DNA of 64,000 nt from Caprimulgus europaeus (Eukaryota; Chordata; Aves; Caprimulgiformes; Caprimulgidae): positions 52,089,537 through 52,153,536 of the forward strand of contig OU015525.1 in assembly GCA_907165065.1 (NCBI GenBank). The letters are read 5' to 3'. Position numbers and translations under genes: made by a program. The notes under the pieces are model-generated. The model was not told the DNA's origin. It made no database searches and saw nothing but the letters and a program-made list of their open reading frames with translations. Below are positions 1 through 64,000 of this stretch, piece by piece; within the stretch, counting starts at the first letter, position 1, and the number at the start of each line of letters is the position of its first letter.

Positions 1-1864
1 TCTGCCAAATGGAGGGAGGCAGGACCAATTTTTGAAGATAAAGTAGTAAAAATAAACTGCTGCCAAAATGCAATTGTTATTAAAAATAGGCTAACACTAA
101 GTAATAAACACCAGTTATCAGGTGTTGCGAAGAGTAAGTCATATTCTTATTTGCACTCTAGAGACTAGAAGAGAGATGTGACACTGTTGCTTTGAAGGTG
201 TATGTCCTGGGACCAAGGTTAATTGACCTGCATCATTCTTGAACTGACTTCATGTCATACTAAGCAAAATGATCAAATAATTTGACATTAGTTCTTTAAA
301 CTCAGAAAGGTTGCTGTGTCTCAAATTACAGATATTCTAATGATTATATTTTGAAATTTAAAAATTGTGCTGTTTTACTTTGTCTGATACACAGCTGTTG
401 TGACTAAATAGTCTGAACTTTTTTTATAACAGATACTGATTCATTAATGTACATAATTACACACTTAACATTGCAATGATTCATCAGATTTGATACTTGA
501 GTTTTAACTATCTTAGGAGATAAGGCTATGTGAACACATACACTGTTTATGTGAAAACATATTAGTTTTACGTAACTTCATGTTAAAAATCCCTGTGATG
601 TGAAATCTGTACTGGAAGAAAAAAGATTTATACCAAATAAACATAATGTGTTCCTTGAAACTGGTGGTACTATTCATACCTAAAGTTAAGCACATGCTAA
701 TGTGTTTTGTTAGGTCATAAATCTGCTCTAAATCTGGATTATTTTATATTTTTTTATGATCAAGGTAATAATCATTAGCCCTTTATAGAAACTGATAAAA
801 AAATAAAAATTGGAAAAATCACCACTTTCACCATTGATAACTGTTAATCTATTGTTACCTGAGCCACTAAAAATTCCCTCATGTTTCCACTTTGCCTTTA
901 ATATTAGCTGACAGTAAGCCTCAGATGGCAAGGGTTTAAGTGAACGTTGACTGTACAGCACTTATTAATGGCATCCTCACAGAAATGCCAATACTGCAGC
1001 AAAATGGGTGCCTGGGAAACAGCACTATTTCTGCAGTCACAGTAGCTAAAAATGGTAAGAGAAAGTATGTGAAAGGTGCACACAGATCAGGCTCATGCTG
1101 AAAATATATACATTAGTTCTTTAGATTTTGATGTGAAGAATTGTGCTGTTGTGGGAGTAGTAATGAAAACCATTACCAATATGGCATATTGCTCTCCTAA
1201 TTAGCAATTGGGCTGATTACTGCTTCTGATCATATATATCTACATATGATATAGATTGTATCACATGTATATGTCATGTGTCATGTCCATTCTGTTGCTC
1301 TTCCTCAGCTAAAAATAATCAGTGGCATTGTTGTAAAATAGCTGACATGGAGTTTTTAATCTATGTAAGTGTGTTCAAAGATCTGGACAAATGTTTTTTG
1401 TCTGAAACATTTTTATCTGGGAAAAAACCATTTTTTTCTATGTTCTAGTGAAGATTCTTTTTGTAGCTTTAAAAGATCTTGACAAAATATATTATTTCTG
1501 ATCTCCACTGTTAAGTTTGAATGAAATTAACTGAGGTCTCAGTCTAACAAAATACTTACCTAACACCCTTAAATCAAAATTCATGAGCAGAGCCATTGAA
1601 TCGCATGAGACCACTCCTGTGCCTGAATTTGCAAAAATACCTTGTTGAGTTTGAGATGTGAAGTAGTGAAGGTCTGGACAGAAAGGTGTGAAGAGATGCC
1701 ATTGTGGGTTTTCCCGTGAACAGTAAAGTGAAGATTAACAGGGATCTAAAGGGAAGCTAGAGGTAATTACAGTGGTGAAAGCATCAAGACACTAAGATAC
1801 TGTGCACAACATACCAGAGCCGTGACTAGTAAAACAAGACACAGTGAAACAAGCTTGTGATGGA
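1..1864. other. 3' flank of MYOM1, no gene seen
   Basis: AT-rich sequence without a convincing exon on either strand. Only short chance reading frames (for example 513-695 and 728-961, minus) occur. No repeat family was recognised. Confidence 0.6.
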
Positions 1865-1883
1865 AGGAAAGAAGTGAATGCAG

Positions 1884-1889
1884 TTTATT
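1884..1889 (-). terminator. Polyadenylation signal AATAAA
   Basis: The plus strand reads tttatt, giving AATAAA on the gene strand. About 35-60 nt downstream on the gene strand there is a T/GT-rich tract (tgtttcactgtgtcttgttt), a plausible downstream element. It is the first canonical signal after the stop. Confidence 0.65.
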
Positions 1890-2224
1890 TGTGAACACAG
1901 AGGAAAGTTCGTACATTTTTGCAGACACACACACACAAATTAGTATTCTGGGCTCCTAAGCCTAATTTTCATTTATGTTACAGTACTTTTACCCCAATTG
2001 GGCAGATTAAACAATATTTATGGATGTAAATGACACCCATATTAAGGCCCCTCTAAATTAACACAGCAATACAAAGGGGCCTTAATGTAGACAAAATCAG
2101 CACTAATTTCTCTGTGATTAAATTCTTGAACAAATTCCATCTATGCTACTTTACCAAACTTGGAAGAAATCTAAACTGCTGCTCAAAAATGCCTTGATCA
2201 TTTTCTATGTTTCCATCTACCTCA

Positions 2225-2473
2225 CTAATTGCTTCCACTGGAATAATTCTTCACCCTTTCCATTTTTGTTACATGGTCAAATGCTCCAGGAAGAGGCTCA
2301 AATGGTGGACCTGTGTTTGCAGCCAGCATGCATTTGGCCTGGCTGAACATGCTACAACTAGGTTCTGTGAAGTTAGCAGTAAGAGAATATTTAGGAAAGG
2401 TCCTGTTCTCCCTGGCACAATTAAGTGTATTAGAAGCAAAAGTGAAGTGAGTGGAAAGATCCAAGGCTGCCTG
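2225..2473 (-). CDS. Candidate alternative C-terminal exon of MYOM1 (hypothetical)
   Basis: In the 3' UTR region an acceptor-like tttctgctttagcag is followed by an open frame of 82 codons (CAG at 2473-2471 to TAG at 2227-2225). If the internal donor at 2637-2636 were used, the frame of the terminal exon (phase 0 after SDVT) would run straight into it. I recognise no domain in this tail, and nothing in the sequence alone proves the splice is used. Chicken myomesin is reported to have muscle-type isoforms that differ at the C-terminus, which makes the idea worth testing. Confidence 0.3.
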   Translation of the reverse strand, partial: QAALDLSTHFTFASNTLNCARENRTFPKYSLTANFTEPSCSMFSQAKCMLAANTGPPFEPLPGAFDHVTKMERVKNYSSGSN

Positions 2474-2559
2474 CTAAAGCAGAAAGCCATTTACACACAC
2501 ATATTATGTCAGCCTATGATCCAATATCTCTCCCGTACTTCTGTTTCCTAGTCTTAAAT

Positions 2560-60513
<57,954 letters not shown>

Positions 60514-63500
60514 CTGAAAGAATTTTTAAAAAGCAGAATCCCATTGGAAAATGCTGAGAACATATTCCATCAAATTAGCCAACTACAGCAGTCAACACTC
60601 TTTCACAACATATTTATGCTAGTACAGTCTCATATGTATTCAAAGCAGAAACATGGAAGGGTACTGCAGAATGACTATTTTACTGTCTGAAGTCATGTTT
60701 TTCAGCACGTCTCTGTATAACTATCCCACACACATTTTCAGTTTAACCATTTTCCTGCTGTGGTTTTTATATCTCCATCACTATAAAGATCACTGTAAGG
60801 CCACAGATCTTCAGTTATTGACTTACAGCTGCAGCATTCATAATAACACTACCAAAGGGGCAGGAGATATCCTAATTTGTGATTTATACAAAAAACCCCA
60901 TATCACTATATATCACAAGAAGTTCTCTTTATTAATAGAAAATTCAATCCTGAAATGTTAGTAGGGTGACTGTTCTTCCAAATGTTTTCAAGAAGATGAT
61001 TAAGGATTTTCTTGAAGCACCCTCCTTGGGCTTTCTACAGAGGTGAGATGCAAAGAATGGTTACTCTCAATGGGTCCAAACCTGTTTCCATACGCACATG
61101 TGGAAGTACCATGGCAGCCATATTTTTTGGCACTGTCAGGACACTATAGCTGCTATAGTAGTGCATATACAATGAGAGTCCCTTGACTTAAGAAGAAGCA
61201 TTAATATGCTTCTGCTGAGTTTAGTTACTTTAGGGTAATATTAGATGGCAAAATGAAAAGAGGTTCTAAAGTTCTCACTAAATGCCATCATGCAAGCACC
61301 ATAGAGAAAGCAGCCTCTGTTTATTTCCAGAATGCACTCAAGCACAGCCTCACTATTTTACCATAAAACACTTACTACTGCTACAAAGCAAAAAGATTGG
61401 GAAGAATTTTTTTTCCTTCTCTTTAAGATTGCTAATATTATGTATTTGATAGCACACCCTAACACTCAAGAAAATTTGGATTCAAGCCCATAATTAACTG
61501 TCCAGCCCATTATCTTTGGGCTATGAAGTCAGTTCGGTGAGATGCAAGACAGCCAAACAGTGGAAAGTGCTGTAAATTTATTTATGCATAAAAATTGCTC
61601 AAAAAGACTAAAAAACTTACTTAACAGCATAAAACTTTGACCTCCCTCATTTGTTCAAACTCTGCCTTGAACTTTCTGTGTTTCAGGCCGCTTCAACAGG
61701 ATGAGCCTGAAAAGTATCATTGAGATGACTGATTCCCTTCACTTAGGCACATCAGCTCTGCCCACAAATATCATCTGAAGCTGCAGAGATGTGGCAGAAA
61801 TTTCTAAAGACAATTTTGAAAACTCAGTTCAATTGGTATGAATTTAGCTATCTACATTCAGTTTAAATTAATCAATGACATTTTTCTTCAAAGGCAAGCC
61901 AACATTATTTGCTCCTTAATCATGGTAGTTAAGAACTCAGCAACTTCGCAGTATGGACCTTCTCCTCAAGGCATAAAGCATCTTCTGGGAGCTGATTAAT
62001 ATCCTCAGACTAATATAGCACTCAGCCTAGTCATCTGCAGTAGTGGTCCCCAAATGTTTTTGATCAACAGTATTAAATATTTAGATTTGCTAATAATTTC
62101 TTCCTGTTATGATCTTCCCAGATCAAAGAGAAACAAGTTCCTTGAAAGGATAAATGCTTCAGAAACAGCAGGCAGTACCATTTAAGAACTGATTCTGCAG
62201 TCAGGTCTTGGGGGTTTCAGTAGAACACACTTTTCAAACAGAAACATTTGAGATCAAACCCCAAATGGCACACATAAAATATCATTTAAAGGGTATCTGC
62301 CACCGGCAGTCCTTTGGCATAAACTTGTTAGTGGTTGCAAATACTTCCATCAGCCAGATCCAGTATCTTAGCACCTATGGCATTAAATCAAGCTGTGTTT
62401 TGTCATCTAGAATACTGGCTGGCTCTCCTTAATTTTATCTTGCAAGTGTTTAAGAAGAACAGTTGTGAAGTGAATAATCTGAGCAAGGGAGTTTTTTACA
62501 GGAGAACCTGGGGGCTCTGAAATAGAACCAAATAATGGAAATGCTGACACATTGCTGAAGGTCATCCAGCAGCATGGGCAACAGCTCCAATGAAATCACG
62601 GGGAGCTGACCTTTATAAATACCTATTCCTTGTAAAAACTATCTGCCCATGGGAAACAACACATCAATTTCACAGGGGAATTTGGGAATGACATATAACA
62701 TGCACATGGTTCAATGGGCTTCAGCTGTTATCTTTCAAACAAAAATAAATATCTGACAGGAATGTGGCATGCAACTTCCACAGTCTTGGCATGTGGTCAT
62801 GAACATGATGCCAACAGAAAAAAGCCTAAACCAGATTCCTCAATGATTTCATGCTATGTTGAGTTGGGCACTCAATATATGCCTTTTTCATATTTTTTAA
62901 CTAATTAAAAAAAAAATGTTTGGGTCATTTCAGTGGCACAAAAGCACACACAGCTTCCTAAGTTGCCGTATGCAAAAAGTAAGATTGATACCAACAGCAG
63001 TAAGAAGAAAAAGAGTAGTAACAATTATATAAGAATCCATCAGTATCTTTTAATGTAGGAACCCAAAGTATTGCACAGACACAAATAAATGAAGATACAT
63101 ACCATCACACTGAGTTAGACATTACTGTATTCATTATACAAAAAAGGAAAATTAAAAAGATTTTTTGTTAAGATTTGTCAAGATGTTAATATGATGTGTT
63201 AACATCACAGTGGCCTGTAAAAAAGCTAAGATTGTCATCCAGGAGTACTAGCTATCAGTCATGATTTTCAGCTATTGACCAACACTATAAATTTTACTTT
63301 TGTAGACTCTAGACACAATAAAAAGAGAGGATATTTGTGTTTGAGGGTACGGGAGACAGATGGTGGTGAACTGAAAATCTACTGCTACATAAGCAGAAAC
63401 ACTGGGTGAAGTGCAAAAGTAGTGAGAAGCCTTGAAAAGATGTTACTGCAAGTTTTGTGTGAAACATATTTATGTATTTCTGTCACAGAAGACATAACTG

Positions 63501-64000
63501 AAACTCTGAAGAAATTATTTTAAAATGCAATGGTGTGGGCTTCTGAATGTTGATTGAATCAAAGTGCCATGAATCCAACACAGAAATGTGCAAGGGGTGA
63601 GAAAAATTTACTTCAGGGTAGTAGGAGGGAATTAATAAAAAATAAAACTGCTGATTTCATCACAGAAGCATCACAAACACTCAAAAGGCCAAAGCAATAA
63701 CATCTCCCATTGACAAGATGGAACTTAGTTTCACAGGAAAGTCAAGTCTGGACACAAAGCAGAAGTGACAGTGGGTGTTGATTAAGCAGTAGACAGAAAA
63801 GTACTGGCCCTCAGAAACAGCTTGGAAGTGTCCCATGGAAATGCTATGCTGCAGAAGACAAATTGAAGGAAGGTTTCTGTTCAGCTGCAGGTGGGCAAGA
63901 AATTTTTCTCCTGGCCTCCAATAAGGAACCAGTTTTCCACAGCACACCCCAGCATGTGTTAGTCTGAGTAAGTGACTATGCTCGAACTGTCAGACTCCTA
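60514..64000 (-). other. MYOM1: MYOM1 intron upstream of exon 1 (open at window edge)
   Basis: I looked here on the minus strand for the start of the myomesin head and did not find it. No other exon was recognised. A stretch at about 62040-62060 resembles a hAT terminal sequence (see findings). Confidence 0.6.

Larger units (their letters stand above)
1865..2559 (-). other. MYOM1: MYOM1 3' UTR (approximate)
   Basis: The sequence after the TGA runs about 695 nt to the first good polyadenylation signal. The 3' limit is inferred from that signal and could be further downstream. It holds a short CA run (plus 1925-1937) and the candidate alternative exon. Confidence 0.6.

Noticed and set aside
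63681..63947. 88-codon minus-strand frame as the missing MYOM1 first coding exon
   Set aside because: It does not resemble the myomesin head, so the start codon exon is taken to lie beyond the window.

Overview
The window looks like bird nuclear DNA: AT-rich, intron-dominated sequence with several 5'-truncated CR1 LINEs whose 3' tails read ...TTCTATGATTCTAT or carry an AATCACAG-type tail, which is typical of avian genomes. I see no bacterial, viral or organellar gene.

One gene fills almost the whole window: MYOM1 (myomesin-1), on the minus strand, recognised from remembered family sequence. Thirty-five coding exons could be placed by hand, from 60303-60513 (the conserved part of the N-terminal head) to 2560-2853 (last Ig domain and TGA stop). 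Every intron is GT-AG and all exon phases join without a break: 4528 coding nt, about 1508 residues. The start codon and the first part of the head (about 150 residues in human) lie upstream of base 64000. A likely 3' UTR runs from 2559 to about 1865, with an AATAAA at 1889-1884.

In transcript order the exons encode: head (exon 1); Ig My2 (2-4); linker (5); Ig My3 (6-7); Fn3 My4 (8-9); My4-My5 linker (10); Fn3 My5 (11-12); Fn3 My6 (13-14); EH segment (15); Fn3 My7 (16-17); Fn3 My8 (18-19); Ig My9 (20-22); Ig My10 with helix (23-25); Ig My11 with helix (26-29); Ig My12 with helix (30-33); Ig My13 (34-35). Myomesin crosslinks thick filaments and titin at the sarcomeric M-band and dimerises through My13. 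Most linkers sit on their own phase 1-1 exon of a length divisible by three.

The introns hold seven CR1 copies. Five are on the minus strand (4923-5360, 28178-29075, 48650-49400, 55628-55834, 58357-58945) and two on the plus strand (6133-6255 and the longest, 36310-37984). There is also one small hAT-like nonautonomous element with imperfect 8-bp target duplications (10782-10958), an ancient CR1/L3-like relic (59390-59870), simple repeats and a GC-rich patch (14975-15125).

The most interesting leads are: a perfect splice-donor sequence inside the last exon that could be joined in frame to an 82-codon reading frame in the 3' UTR; a CR1 inserted about 25 bp from the exon 19 donor; and an inverted CR1 pair bracketing exons 14-19, which include the alternatively spliced EH exon.
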